Notes: generated from the letters alone by a model not told the origin. Counted from the first letter of the stretch, positions 14,598 through 23,576 are shown. The stretch is 46,608 nucleotides of DNA from an uncultured Clostridia bacterium (GCA_934132775.1 CAKPAA010000014.1:1-46608); one strand, 5' to 3'. Numbers and translations: made by a program.

Positions 14598-15851
14598 TTA
14601 TTTTTTTCCTAATAATCTAAACATCTCTTTTTTGTATGCCTCAACACCCGGCTGATTAAAAGGATTTACTCCTAATATATATCCACTAATTGCACAAGAT
14701 TTTTCAAAGAAATACAATAATTTACCTATGCTATATTCATCGATTTTTTCAAGTTCTATCATAATGTTTGGAACATTGCCGCGTGTGTGTGCTATAACAG
14801 TTCCTTGCATTGCCATATGATTTACTTCATTCATATTTTTTCCGTTCAAGTAATATAGCTTATCTATTGATTTTTCATCACACTTAAATTCTATATTTCT
14901 ATATGGTTCTTTAATATTAAGCACTGTTTCAAATAAGTGTCTTTCGCCTTCTTGAATATATTGTCCCATTGAATGTAAGTCTGTTGTGTTATCAACACTT
15001 GCAGGAAAAATTCCTTTTCCGTCTTTGCCTTCACTCTCGCCAAATAGTTGCTTCCACCATTCCATAATGTAGTGAAGTTTTGGCTCATAATTAACTAGTA
15101 ATTCTATTTTCTTTCCTTTTTTGTATAACACATTTCTTGCAACTGCGTATTGATAGCAAGGATTATCCTTGGATTCGCTGAATTCTTCTTTTGCAATATT
15201 AACGCCTTCTAAAATTTTATCTATATCTATACCAGCAGCAGCAATTGGCAATAGTCCTACAGCTGTAAAAACTGAATATCTTCCGCCTATATCATCTGGC
15301 ACAACAAAAGTTTCATATCCTTTTTGATTTGCAATTTCTTTTAGCACACCTTTTTTGGCATCAGTTGTAACAAATATTCTATTTTTGGCTTCTTCCTCAC
15401 CATAGCGATTTTCAACGTACTCTCTTAGAACTTTAAAAGCAATAGCTGATTCTGTTGTTGTACCTGATTTTGATATAACATTCAAACATATATCTTTATC
15501 TGATATATAGTCTATTAGGTCCATTAAATAATCACTACTTAAATTATTTCCTGCAAAAATAACTCTCTTTGTTCCAAAATTGTTTGATAGCGCATCTATA
15601 ACTGCTCTTGCACCAAGATATGAGCCACCAATTCCAATAACAATTAAAACATTCGAAATTGTTCTAATCTTCTTAGCAGCTTCTTTTATTCTTGATATTT
15701 CTTCGTCATCAAATTTTATATCTAACCATCCTAAAAAATCAGAACCTTCTCCTGTTTTTGTAGTTAATTTTGTTTCTGCATCTTTTAATTTCTTATTATA
15801 AGAACTTAATTCTTTTTTAGTTACAAATGAATTTTCTAAATTTATAAGCAT
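14598..15851 (-). CDS. pgi: Glucose-6-phosphate isomerase
   Basis: Interconverts glucose-6-phosphate and fructose-6-phosphate. The 417-aa protein is of the short bacterial type (Bacillus enzyme about 450). It shows VIGIGGSYLGARAV (sugar-phosphate site), SKSGTTTE, the DIGGRYSVFTAVGLLPIA signature, a catalytic glutamate region GESEGKDGKGIFPA and the C-terminal VNPFNQPGVEAYKKEMF signature. AGGTGA lies before the ATG. It follows spoIIP by 31 bases and precedes the GH15 gene by 22, so the three are probably in one transcript. Confidence 0.96.
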   Translation of the reverse strand: MLINLENSFVTKKELSSYNKKLKDAETKLTTKTGEGSDFLGWLDIKFDDEEISRIKEAAKKIRTISNVLIVIGIGGSYLGARAVIDALSNNFGTKRVIFAGNNLSSDYLMDLIDYISDKDICLNVISKSGTTTESAIAFKVLREYVENRYGEEEAKNRIFVTTDAKKGVLKEIANQKGYETFVVPDDIGGRYSVFTAVGLLPIAAAGIDIDKILEGVNIAKEEFSESKDNPCYQYAVARNVLYKKGKKIELLVNYEPKLHYIMEWWKQLFGESEGKDGKGIFPASVDNTTDLHSMGQYIQEGERHLFETVLNIKEPYRNIEFKCDEKSIDKLYYLNGKNMNEVNHMAMQGTVIAHTRGNVPNIMIELEKIDEYSIGKLLYFFEKSCAISGYILGVNPFNQPGVEAYKKEMFRLLGKK

Positions 15852-15882
15852 TACTAATCACCTTATCCTTTGTTTTTATTTT

Positions 15883-16995
15883 TTAATCTACGAAAGAATC
15901 TATAACATTAGCAAGATATTTCATTGCATTTTGTGCTTCTTGCAAAGTATTTCCTGTTGCACCAACTTCAATTATAAAAGCACCATTTGAAATATGCTGA
16001 TTATATCTCGACTTGCTTAAATTCATTTCTCTAAACAATCCTGGATACATCTCATCTGCTCTATTTTGAATCATAAGAGCAAGTTTCAAATTTTTCATCC
16101 ATTCTTCGTGGCTCAACCCACACGCATCTGTTCCTATTACAAACATAAGCTTTGCTGCTGTTTCTCCATTTATATTTGCTGTTGGTCTAAAACCTAAATT
16201 GCTAGAAAGTGCATCTCTATGCACATCAATTACAAAATCATACTTTTGTTTTTTCATATAATCTTGCGCAGCTGCAAGTGAAGACCTATATGCACCATTA
16301 TAACTAGGGTAATCGTGCAAATCCGTGTCGTGTGCACATTCATAGCCTTTTGTTTTAAGCCTATTATATAAAACATTTCCAACAGAAACCATATTATAAA
16401 GTTTATCGGTAGTCCTATAATTTACAACACTCGGATTATCACTAAATGTATAACTTTCTGTGGCGTGAGTATGAAAAATCAAAAACTTAGAATTTTTAGT
16501 TATCTTTATGTCAGACGGCTTTGAAAGTTCAGCTAAATCTAAATTTTTCTTACTATAATTTGTTATAACTGTTGTGCCCACTCTTACTTTACCGCTTTCA
16601 TAAAGCTCAACTTCATAACTAGCTGGCAGAGTATACTTGTGCTTTTCTACAACATCAACCTCTACATCTTTTTTATTTTCTTCATCATAAACTTCATTCG
16701 TTGGTAATTCAATATTAGAGTTATTATTTTTTTCACCAGTGTCTTTAGCTTCAATATTGTTAAACTGAATTGCTGGAAATTCATTTTCATAAATCTCCTT
16801 AATTAAGCTTTCTCGTGAAAATGTCTCTAATGAGGTATCACTTTTGGCAAAAACTTGTGTTTTAAGCGACTCCTTTAAAATATATAACGACGATATAAAC
16901 ACAAACACAACAAATACCGATAAAATGAGTAATATAAACGCCGCCGTTATTGAATTTATTGCTTGTCTTGCAGAAATAACTTTTATTTTAATCAT
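15883..16995 (-). CDS. spoIIP: Stage II sporulation protein P (SpoIIP)
   Basis: SpoIIP is the amidase/endopeptidase of the SpoIIDMP complex that thins peptidoglycan during engulfment. The 370-aa protein has an N-terminal transmembrane helix (INSITAAFILLILSVFVVFVFI), a linker, and the catalytic domain from about residue 170 with FLIFHTHATESYT (zinc histidines and glutamate), DLHDYPSYNGAYRSSL, FVIDVHRDA and a late AFIIEVGATGNTLQEA carrying the catalytic glutamate. AGGTGA lies seven bases before the ATG at 16995; an in-frame start seven codons upstream has no site. It lies between a DivIVA-like gene and pgi. Synthesis in the mother cell under a sporulation sigma factor is expected from the family, but no such promoter is evident. 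Confidence 0.94.
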   Translation of the reverse strand: MIKIKVISARQAINSITAAFILLILSVFVVFVFISSLYILKESLKTQVFAKSDTSLETFSRESLIKEIYENEFPAIQFNNIEAKDTGEKNNNSNIELPTNEVYDEENKKDVEVDVVEKHKYTLPASYEVELYESGKVRVGTTVITNYSKKNLDLAELSKPSDIKITKNSKFLIFHTHATESYTFSDNPSVVNYRTTDKLYNMVSVGNVLYNRLKTKGYECAHDTDLHDYPSYNGAYRSSLAAAQDYMKKQKYDFVIDVHRDALSSNLGFRPTANINGETAAKLMFVIGTDACGLSHEEWMKNLKLALMIQNRADEMYPGLFREMNLSKSRYNQHISNGAFIIEVGATGNTLQEAQNAMKYLANVIDSFVD

Positions 16996-17044
16996 TATCA
17001 AATCACCTAATAGCATTTATATTAAGTGAAATAAATAATTATTA

Positions 17045-17464
17045 CTATTGCAAGTTTGTTAAGTCATCAGCAAATCTGGTCATAACTTCTTTTGCCTTAT
17101 CTTTTAGCATTGCTAGTTCTATTTTTGCATCTATAAGTTTTTCTTTTTCAGCCTCAATTTGTGCATCAATCTCTTGTCTTTCTTCTATTGCTTTACTTTT
17201 AGCATCTTCGATTATTTGTTTTGCTTGTTGCTCCGCTTTAAATAGCACATCTGAAATGTTTTTCTTAGCTTCTTCTATTTCTTTTCTATCACTCAATAAT
17301 TGATTTATTCTATCATTCAATTTAGTGTTTTCTGACTTCATAGAAAGCAATTCTTGATTTTGTTTTCTTAGCTCTTGTTCATAGTCTTTCTTAATTTCTG
17401 CAATGTAACTTTCTACTTCTTTTTTGTTTAATCCAAATAAACCCTTAGAAATATTTTCGTCCAT
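17045..17464 (-). CDS. DivIVA-domain coiled-coil protein
   Basis: The 139-aa protein begins MDENISKGLFGLNKKEVESYIAEI, the DivIVA/GpsB-type lipid-binding start in which a conserved turn precedes the coiled coil; the rest (about 25-135) is one long, charged coiled coil. Proteins of this type mark the cell pole or division site and recruit partners. The ATG directly abuts the TAA of the ATP-grasp gene upstream (TAAATG); its ribosome binding site AAGGAGG is embedded in the last codons of that gene, so the two are translationally coupled. spoIIP follows 49 bases on. Which DivIVA subgroup this is cannot be told without alignment. Confidence 0.75.
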   Translation of the reverse strand: MDENISKGLFGLNKKEVESYIAEIKKDYEQELRKQNQELLSMKSENTKLNDRINQLLSDRKEIEEAKKNISDVLFKAEQQAKQIIEDAKSKAIEERQEIDAQIEAEKEKLIDAKIELAMLKDKAKEVMTRFADDLTNLQ

Positions 17465-18463
17465 TTAAGCCTCCTTTTTATTAGAATTGTCCTTTTTCAC
17501 TTCTTCTAGCATATATTTTGTACCCTTATTTTCCAATACCTGTACTAAATCAAATCCAGGTCTTCTATTAGCCTCAATTAAAAGCGGACCTTTATTTGAA
17601 ATAGCTACATCCCAGCCAACAACTTTAACATCTGGATTTACCATTGCAGCTTCACAAACCATCTGCTTTATTTCATTCCAATAAGGAATTTTAAAGCCAT
17701 CAAATTTCACGCCACTAGCAGGATGGTACTCAACTTCTTCTAAATCTTTTGAAAGCGCATTGCCAATAAGCGTTCCTTTGTCCATATCAATTCTAACTCC
17801 GACACCACCTTGATGAAAATTATCAACAACAGCTGTACCGTTTCCTATACGTGCTGCTGCATAGAAAAGCTCAGCCTTGCCATTTATAATTCTCGTCATT
17901 GCTCTAATTGTGTTAACACTATTTGGACAAATTTTGCCCCATTCAGCATCTTGAATTATAAATTCTTCTAAGAACATATTTTTCTCTTTCAAATATTCGT
18001 AAAACTTTTCAGTAGTTTCAACATCCTTAATCGACATTTTCTTAACATCAGTACCTGCAAGTCCATCTGTTGGTTTAATCATAAAGACTTCATTTCTACT
18101 TAAAAAGTCTTTCAATTTTTCAAGTCCAAACTCAGGTATGTAATACTCCCTTTTCGTATATTTTGAATAATACTTATGAAAGTTTGTTTTTATCCTTAAA
18201 TTTGTAGCCAAATCCTTTGGAGAATACTTAGCGTAAAACTCTGAACCATACTTTATTGTTACATATTCTCTTCTTTCTTTATACGTTCTATCATAGAACT
18301 TGTAATTCAAATAGTCTGTTAATCCAGAACCGACAAGCACTGATGAAATAGCAGCATCTATAAACATTATTACCGGACTTTTTCCATTTTTCTTAGAAAC
18401 TTCCTTTAAATTATTATAAAATCTTTTGTAATTACCTTTTAACGCAAATGTCAAAAACTCCAT
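17465..18463 (-). CDS. Sugar-transfer-associated ATP-grasp domain protein
   Basis: The 332-aa protein matches the ATP-grasp family found with sugar-transfer and cell-surface polymer genes (ATPgrasp_ST type). Visible: EVFMIKPTDGLAGTDVKKM (ATP-grasp lysine and glycine-rich loop), MFLEEFIIQDAEW, NSVNTIRAMTRIINGKAEL, and the metal site GPLLIEANRRPGFDLVQ. Such enzymes would ligate a carboxylate to an amine using ATP; the substrate is unknown. The start is the fourth in-frame codon (ATG 18463), nine bases from AAGGA; the earlier ATG touches the site. It lies between the wall amidase and the DivIVA-like gene, pointing to an envelope role. Confidence 0.78.
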   Translation of the reverse strand: MEFLTFALKGNYKRFYNNLKEVSKKNGKSPVIMFIDAAISSVLVGSGLTDYLNYKFYDRTYKERREYVTIKYGSEFYAKYSPKDLATNLRIKTNFHKYYSKYTKREYYIPEFGLEKLKDFLSRNEVFMIKPTDGLAGTDVKKMSIKDVETTEKFYEYLKEKNMFLEEFIIQDAEWGKICPNSVNTIRAMTRIINGKAELFYAAARIGNGTAVVDNFHQGGVGVRIDMDKGTLIGNALSKDLEEVEYHPASGVKFDGFKIPYWNEIKQMVCEAAMVNPDVKVVGWDVAISNKGPLLIEANRRPGFDLVQVLENKGTKYMLEEVKKDNSNKKEA

Positions 18464-18530
18464 TTTAAACATTCCTTTCTAATCAATAAGAATAGTTACA
18501 TTTGTAAGTATTTAGTGCAAAATTAAATCA

Positions 18531-20807
18531 TTATTTACCAGCTTGCGCTTTTGACTGTAATATACCCTCATAAATAGCATTAGCTATTGAATCTTGGAAA
18601 TCTTCATCCATAAGTTTTGCGTGATCATCGTCATTTGAAATAAAGCAAAGCTCGCAAAGTATTGCAGGCAAATTAGTTACGGGTCTTTCTTCTCCCGCAT
18701 TCATAGAAATCTGTCCCGCAGAATTTTGCTCTAATATCCAAATATCCTTTCTGCTTACAGTACCTTTATCTATAAGTCCTGTATCTTTAACTATATTATT
18801 CTTTACTATTGTTGCAATATCCTTACTCGTTATTCCATAATCTTTTTCTTCATCAGGCTTGTTATAAAATAACACCATTGTGCCCGAATAAGCCTTAGTA
18901 GCAGCTGAATTTATATGCACACTAACAAGCATATTCGCATCTTCATTGTCTAATACATAATCAATTCTACCTTGTCTATCAATAAAGACATCAGTTGTTC
19001 TAGATGTTCTAACTTCGATATCATCTTCCTGTTCTAATAGCTTTTTAACCTTTAACATTACAGCAAGTGTATAAGTTTTTTCTTGATTTTCAGGCAAATA
19101 CTTTTCTGCTTCTGTATTTCCATAACAAGCCCCTGGGTCCTTACCACCGTGCCCTGCATCCAGTAAAACAACAAACTTATCAGAAGTATTTGATTTTGTA
19201 TCTTTGCTAATCGTAACAACAGTATCAGATCCAACTTGCTTTATTGAATACAAAACATCCTCAGCACCATTTATAATTATCTTGCTAGATTTAATTTCAA
19301 TGCTACTAACAAAATCATCATCAGGTTCTAATGTATTTGACTCTGTTTTGAACTTAGTAGAACTATATGTTAATGTATATCTATTATACCTGCTAGACTC
19401 ATTTGTTGAGAAAATACTCTTTTTAACATCACGTAAAGTCAATGTAGCATAGTCTTTAAACGTTTCATACTTTATATTTTCTACTTTCACATCTTCAAAA
19501 GATACTTGAAAATAATCTGACTTTTCTGCCACATTTCCTATTGCTTTCTCACCTAACTCAAACACCACTCTAACAATCTCTTCTGTATTTTGAGCAAATC
19601 TTATTTTAGTTATATTTTTATTCTTTGGAGTTATCTCAGTTGGACCGTCGGTTTCAAGCACAGCGCCCTTTATATCGACAATAAATCTTTCTGGATTTGC
19701 TAAAGTCGACGTAACAAATTCACAATTTCCATCAATCATAATTTTAGTTATTTCACTAGATGGTGAAAAAGTTACTGCGGTGACCTTTGCAAGCTTAGTA
19801 GTTGGCTTTTCATTGTCATTGCTACCAGATTGATTATCATCTCCACTGTTCTCATTGTCATTATTATTTTCTATGTCTGGAATATATATTGTGTTGCCTA
19901 TCGATGCAATTAACGTGTAATCTTTATTTTGTGTGTCACTAGGTATTTCAAAATTTTCTGAAAGTGCAAAATATGTTATAAGCCTATCCTCACTTTGTAC
20001 AACCTTATACTTATCTATTTCATCAACATCGAGCACAACTCTACTAACATTATTTCCTTGATCTCCAAATCTAATGCTTTGTAGCACATCATATTTTATA
20101 CTTTGTGCATCTTTTTTCATATTAAATTTACTGTTTTGTAAATCAATAATAAGCCTATTTGGTTCTGCAAGCGAATAATATTTATAATCATAAAGCGGAG
20201 AGTTAGTTGTTATAACGGCACAAACAGTTCCTTGTATGACTTTTATTGTGACATTAGTTATTTCAGCGATTTCATTCTTTCTCTCTAATGTTATAGTATT
20301 TGTTTCTCCATTCCATAAAATACTTGCGCCATACATATTTGAAATAGCCCTAACTGGCAAATATGTTGTTCCTTGATAAGATAACGGATAAACTACATTA
20401 CCATTTACGTCTTTAAAAGTTTGTATATTTTCTTTATATTCAATTGAAATTGTTTGATTTAGATATGGCGAAACACTTTCATTTTCATCAGAAATAAAGG
20501 TCGTTATCGTTTTACAAGTAGATGAATCTGTTTCTCCATTGCTTAAATAGATTTTATTATTTTCGCCATCCCATTTAACAGAAATACCAAACAAAGCTGA
20601 AATAGCTCTGACTGGCAGATATGTTGTTCCTTGATATAAAATAGGATATACTTTTTTTCCATTGACATCAGAAAACTCTTTCATCTCGTTATTATAGATA
20701 ATACTTATTTTTTTGCTTAAAGTAGCAGTAACCTGCTCATTTGCAGCATAAGTAGTTAATGTAAAGAACACCATTAACAGTGTAAAAAATAATAATTTAC
20801 TTTTCAT
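18531..20807 (-). CDS. N-acetylmuramoyl-L-alanine amidase with copper-amine-oxidase-like and AMIN domains
   Basis: Secreted cell-wall hydrolase, 758 aa. After a signal peptide (LLFFTLLMVFFTLTTYAA) come two copper amine oxidase N-terminal-like repeats, each with YQGTTYLPVRAIS and W-G-EN-I-L patterns (about 30-90 and 110-175), then two AMIN domains (about 180-285 and 335-430, the first ending in ...NRLIIDL, the second with ERFIVDIKG) separated by an N/D/S-rich linker, and a C-terminal Amidase_3 domain from about 545: VVLLDAGHGGKDPGA, SVHINSA, and PAILCELCFISN with the catalytic glutamate. Zinc ligands are all present. The domains before the catalytic part probably bind the wall. The ribosome binding site is weak. 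First gene of a probable operon running to disA. Confidence 0.92.
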   Translation of the reverse strand: MKSKLLFFTLLMVFFTLTTYAANEQVTATLSKKISIIYNNEMKEFSDVNGKKVYPILYQGTTYLPVRAISALFGISVKWDGENNKIYLSNGETDSSTCKTITTFISDENESVSPYLNQTISIEYKENIQTFKDVNGNVVYPLSYQGTTYLPVRAISNMYGASILWNGETNTITLERKNEIAEITNVTIKVIQGTVCAVITTNSPLYDYKYYSLAEPNRLIIDLQNSKFNMKKDAQSIKYDVLQSIRFGDQGNNVSRVVLDVDEIDKYKVVQSEDRLITYFALSENFEIPSDTQNKDYTLIASIGNTIYIPDIENNNDNENSGDDNQSGSNDNEKPTTKLAKVTAVTFSPSSEITKIMIDGNCEFVTSTLANPERFIVDIKGAVLETDGPTEITPKNKNITKIRFAQNTEEIVRVVFELGEKAIGNVAEKSDYFQVSFEDVKVENIKYETFKDYATLTLRDVKKSIFSTNESSRYNRYTLTYSSTKFKTESNTLEPDDDFVSSIEIKSSKIIINGAEDVLYSIKQVGSDTVVTISKDTKSNTSDKFVVLLDAGHGGKDPGACYGNTEAEKYLPENQEKTYTLAVMLKVKKLLEQEDDIEVRTSRTTDVFIDRQGRIDYVLDNEDANMLVSVHINSAATKAYSGTMVLFYNKPDEEKDYGITSKDIATIVKNNIVKDTGLIDKGTVSRKDIWILEQNSAGQISMNAGEERPVTNLPAILCELCFISNDDDHAKLMDEDFQDSIANAIYEGILQSKAQAGK

Positions 20808-20892
20808 TTTACCACGCTTTCTTTTGTTTTTTATACCTATAAGACAAATCTAAAATTTATCTTACTATTCAATCCAAATTTCTTCAAGTTAA

Positions 20893-20922
20893 ATAATATC
20901 ATATATACACTCAATTCGACAA
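20893..20922 (-). promoter_or_regulatory. Possible promoter of the amidase-to-disA operon
   Basis: On the minus strand TTGTCG (20922-20917), 18 bases, TATTAT (20898-20893). Nine of twelve bases match sigma-A consensus. It would give a leader of about 80 bases. Confidence 0.45.
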
Positions 20923-21055
20923 TGTTTTTTGAAGTTTTGTTGCAAAAAATAAATTTTTGTTAGAAATAGAGAACGACAAAAAGGAGAGAAAAATATTTTT
21001 GATGAGCCACGATGATAACAATACATTTTCTTTTTAATTATGTAAATTTTATTTC

Positions 21056-21084
21056 TTGACATTATGTTAAACTAGTTATATAAT
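21056..21084 (+). promoter_or_regulatory. Perfect consensus sigma-A promoter
   Basis: TTGACA (21056-21061), 17 bases, TATAAT (21079-21084): all twelve positions match. It drives the 44-aa gene at 21126. Confidence 0.92.
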
Positions 21085-21125
21085 TTTGTCAGTTTCATAT
21101 ATTACTATATAAAGGAGGATTTGTT

Positions 21126-21260
21126 ATGAAATGTAGTAAATGTAACCAATATGAAGAAGACGAAAACGATAACAACAGAGGTTGGTGTCATAGAGAGCAT
21201 AAATGGGTTGAATGGAATGACACAGATAGCGAAAATGACTGTGAATATTATGAAGATTAG
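21126..21260 (+). CDS. 44-aa Cys/His-rich acidic protein, putative metal binder
   Basis: A short gene missed by length cut-offs. It begins MKCSKCNQYEEDE and continues with GWCHREHKWVEW and a late cysteine near residue 39, giving C3, C6, C21, H22, H25 and C39: a plausible small zinc- or iron-binding fold. About a third of the residues are D or E, with three tryptophans. AAGGAGG lies seven bases before the ATG, a perfect promoter precedes it, and a long terminator hairpin follows. It is the only plus-strand protein gene in the first 45 kb. I do not recognise a named family; a role in redox or metal sensing is only a guess. The strong signals make it a real, probably highly expressed gene. Confidence 0.82.
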   Translation: MKCSKCNQYEEDENDNNRGWCHREHKWVEWNDTDSENDCEYYED

Positions 21261-21560
21261 TTCCTAGTTAATAAAAATTAGTCAATAAATTATATTAAGA
21301 AACTTATATTGAAATCATTTTTCACCTAATGAAAAGAGCCTGCTGAAAACAAAATGGTAGAAATACTGAAATGAATTTACTTTAAAATATTTTAGTAAAA
21401 TCGTTTTAATATTTCTACCTTTTAGTTTATTATTTATAAGTTATTATCTGTAATCCTATGATTTCACTAGTTGTTAATCACACATAGCATCCATATTTTA
21501 ATTTTAACTTCTATATAGCCTTATAGTTTTCAAAATAATACTGTTTATTTATAATATATA
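21261..21560. other. 300-bp convergent intergenic region
   Basis: Lies between the 3' ends of the 44-aa gene and the DUF212 gene. It holds the bidirectional hairpin at 21356-21424; I see nothing else in it. Confidence 0.6.
21356..21424. terminator. Long bidirectional terminator hairpin
   Basis: GGTAGAAATA pairs with TATTTCTACC (10 bp) around a 44-base loop that itself pairs (TTTACT/AGTAAA). TTTTAG follows on the plus strand and ATTTTGTTTT on the minus strand, so it can end both converging transcripts. Confidence 0.72.
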
Positions 21561-22001
21561 TTACATCCAAAAATTATAAAGTGCTATTGCCATAAGTACT
21601 CCAACAACTCCTCCTGCAAGTACTTCAACTGGTGTATGCCCAAGAAGCTCAACAAGTTTTTCTTGAATATTTATATCTCCGTCATTTTCAATAATTTGAT
21701 TCAAAACTCTTGCTTGCTTTCCTGCTGCTCTTCTAACACCTGCCGCATCATACATAACTATTGAGGCAAATATCACACATATAGCAAATTCAAGCGAATC
21801 GAATCCTCTTGAGAGTGCTGCAACAGTAGCTAATGATGTAACAAAAGCCGAATGTGAACTTGGCATTCCACCGCTACCCCATAATCTTTTAATATTAAGC
21901 TTTTTATGAATTATTAAGTCAGAAAGCACCTTTATGCTTTGTACTAAAAGCCAAGTTATAATAGGTATCCAAAGACTATAATTATCCCATATATTTCCCA
22001 T
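21561..22001 (-). CDS. DUF212 (divergent PAP2 family) membrane protein
   Basis: The 146-aa integral membrane protein belongs to the YuiD/DUF212 group, distantly related to PAP2 phosphatases. Visible are SLWIPIITWLLVQSIK (helix 1), the conserved GGMPSSHSAFVTSLA motif, SLEFAICVIFASIVMYDAAGVRRAAGKQA, and a C-terminal HTPVEVLAGGVVGVLMAIALY. The SSHS motif resembles the PAP2 catalytic histidine region, suggesting lipid or isoprenoid phosphate chemistry, but no activity is firmly established for the group. GGAGG lies before the ATG at 22001. It is the last gene of the asp23-to-xseB run and overlaps none of its neighbours with this start. Confidence 0.85.
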   Translation of the reverse strand: MGNIWDNYSLWIPIITWLLVQSIKVLSDLIIHKKLNIKRLWGSGGMPSSHSAFVTSLATVAALSRGFDSLEFAICVIFASIVMYDAAGVRRAAGKQARVLNQIIENDGDINIQEKLVELLGHTPVEVLAGGVVGVLMAIALYNFWM

Positions 22002-22030
22002 CAAAATTTTCCTCCTATTTCTTGTAAACA

Positions 22031-22261
22031 CTATACTTTTGGTACTTCAAAATTTTCTTCTTTCATCTCGCCATTAGCTTGTTCAAGTAATATCGTAATA
22101 CTTTTTTCTGCTTTTTCTAATAGTTCATTGCAATGCTTTGATAGTTCCATTCCTTTCTCAAATTTTTTTACAGATTCATCCAGAGTTAGTGTTGGAGCTT
22201 CTAATTCATTAACCGTTTTTTCTAACTCTTGTATTGCTTCTTCAAAACTTAGCTTTTCCAT
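22031..22261 (-). CDS. xseB: Exodeoxyribonuclease VII small subunit
   Basis: Several XseB chains bind one XseA to form ExoVII, which degrades single-stranded DNA to oligonucleotides. The 76-aa protein has the family pattern LSFEEAIQELEKTVNELE (residues 4-21), LTLDESVKKFEKGMELSKHCNELLEKAE and a short charged tail. The ATG is fixed by an in-frame TAA three codons upstream, yet no Shine-Dalgarno motif stands at the usual distance; AAAGGAG lies 36 bases away across a 10-bp hairpin (22262-22304). xseA is upstream with a 121-base gap, whereas the pair usually overlaps or nearly so. Confidence 0.94.
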   Translation of the reverse strand: MEKLSFEEAIQELEKTVNELEAPTLTLDESVKKFEKGMELSKHCNELLEKAEKSITILLEQANGEMKEENFEVPKV

Positions 22262-22304
22262 ATTCTTTTATATAGCAATGTTTTAAATTGCCATATGCTC
22301 CTTT
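22262..22304 (-). promoter_or_regulatory. xseB ribosome binding site with intervening hairpin
   Basis: AAAGGAG (22304-22298) is followed by ATATGGCAAT (22296-22287), a seven-base loop and ATTGCTATAT (22279-22270), ten pairs with one G-U, then AAAAGAAT and the ATG. Folding shortens the gap from 36 to nine bases. The 5' arm contains ATG-GCA-ATT-TAA, a three-codon frame three bases from the same site, so a minigene is an alternative reading. Confidence 0.55.
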
Positions 22305-22382
22305 CTAAATTTAGTATAATCATATGAAAACAAAGGTTACAATACATTAGTATTCTTAACCTTCAACTCATATTATATTGTC

Positions 22383-23576
22383 TCATTCTATTACAGCACC
22401 TTTTTTTCCATCTGATAAAATAATGCTTATCTTTTCACCGCTAATCAATTCACTTGTTGATGTTAATACTGTTCCTTCTTCATTTTCAACAATTGAATAT
22501 CCTCTTGTTAAAGTTTTTAATGGGCTCAGTGTTTCAAGTTTTGAAACTAGTTTTACAAGCTTAATTTTATCATCTTTTAAAGTAGTTCCAAACTTGTTTT
22601 TTAAGCTTTCTTCTAGCTTCTCCACCAATAGCATTTTTTGTCTAATAGAATCGTATGGATTTTTAAGAGCCTTACTGTTTATAAGCGAATTATAACGGTT
22701 CTTCATTATTTCAACTTTCTGTCTTAAAAGCAATGAAAGTTTTTTCTTCACATTATCTAGTTTCCACTTCAATTCATTTATTTCTGGCACAGCAAGTTCC
22801 CCTGCTGCTGATGGTGTTGGTGCACGTAAATCTGCAACAAAGTCAGCTATTGTGAAATCTGTTTCGTGTCCAACTGCTGAAATAATAGGTATTTCAGATT
22901 CATAAATTGCTCTCGCAGTTATTTCTTCATTAAAAGGCCACAAGTCTTCAAGTGAACCACCACCACGCGCCACAATAATCACATCAACGTTTTTGGCCTC
23001 ATTGAAATATTTTATAGCCTTTACAACCGTTTCAGCGGCTCCTTTGCCTTGCACACTTGCTGGATATAGCTTTATATTAACATTAGGGAATCTTCTCGTT
23101 GTTACATTTATAATATCTCTTATTACTGCACCAGTTTTAGAAGTGATTACACCTATCGAATTTGGCAATATTGGTATTTTCTTTTTGTGTTTTTCATCAA
23201 AGAGTCCCTCTTCCGAAAGTCTAGCTTTTAACTTTTCATATTCTGCGTATAACGCACCAACACCATCAATTTCCATTCCTTTTACATATATTTGATAAAT
23301 TCCATCACGCTCAAAAACAGATACACTTCCCAAAATAACGACACTCATTCCATCTTTTGGAGTAAAGTTCAAATTTGAAGTATATGTTTTAAACATAATG
23401 CACTTTATAAGCGAATTTTCATCCTTCAATGTGAAGTACATATGTCCTGTATAATGATTCTTAAAATTTGAAATTTCTCCTTTTATATAAACCATATTTA
23501 GTCTTTCATCATTATCAACAATAGTCTTAATATATCTATTTAGTGCTGTTACTGTAATTGGTTCTGGTCTCTCCAT
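22383..23576 (-). CDS. xseA: Exodeoxyribonuclease VII large subunit
   Basis: Catalytic and DNA-binding subunit of ExoVII. In the 397-aa protein an N-terminal OB fold (ITVTALNRYIKTIVDNDERLNMVYIKGEISNF, about 6-100) is followed by the catalytic domain with GVITSKTGAVIRDI, VDVIIVARGGGSLEDLWPFNEE and SAVGHETDFTIADFVADLRAPTPSAAGE, a central coiled coil (about 270-345) and a short C-terminal segment LTRGYSIVENEEG. GGAGG stands four to five bases before the ATG. nusB ends 12 bases upstream. The length is a little below the usual 400-450. Confidence 0.96.
   Translation of the reverse strand: MERPEPITVTALNRYIKTIVDNDERLNMVYIKGEISNFKNHYTGHMYFTLKDENSLIKCIMFKTYTSNLNFTPKDGMSVVILGSVSVFERDGIYQIYVKGMEIDGVGALYAEYEKLKARLSEEGLFDEKHKKKIPILPNSIGVITSKTGAVIRDIINVTTRRFPNVNIKLYPASVQGKGAAETVVKAIKYFNEAKNVDVIIVARGGGSLEDLWPFNEEITARAIYESEIPIISAVGHETDFTIADFVADLRAPTPSAAGELAVPEINELKWKLDNVKKKLSLLLRQKVEIMKNRYNSLINSKALKNPYDSIRQKMLLVEKLEESLKNKFGTTLKDDKIKLVKLVSKLETLSPLKTLTRGYSIVENEEGTVLTSTSELISGEKISIILSDGKKGAVIE

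Larger units (their letters stand above)
20808..21125. other. 318-bp divergent intergenic region
   Basis: Contains the plus-strand promoter of the 44-aa gene (21056-21084), a weaker minus-strand promoter for the amidase operon (20893-20922) and no gene that I can support. Confidence 0.6.
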
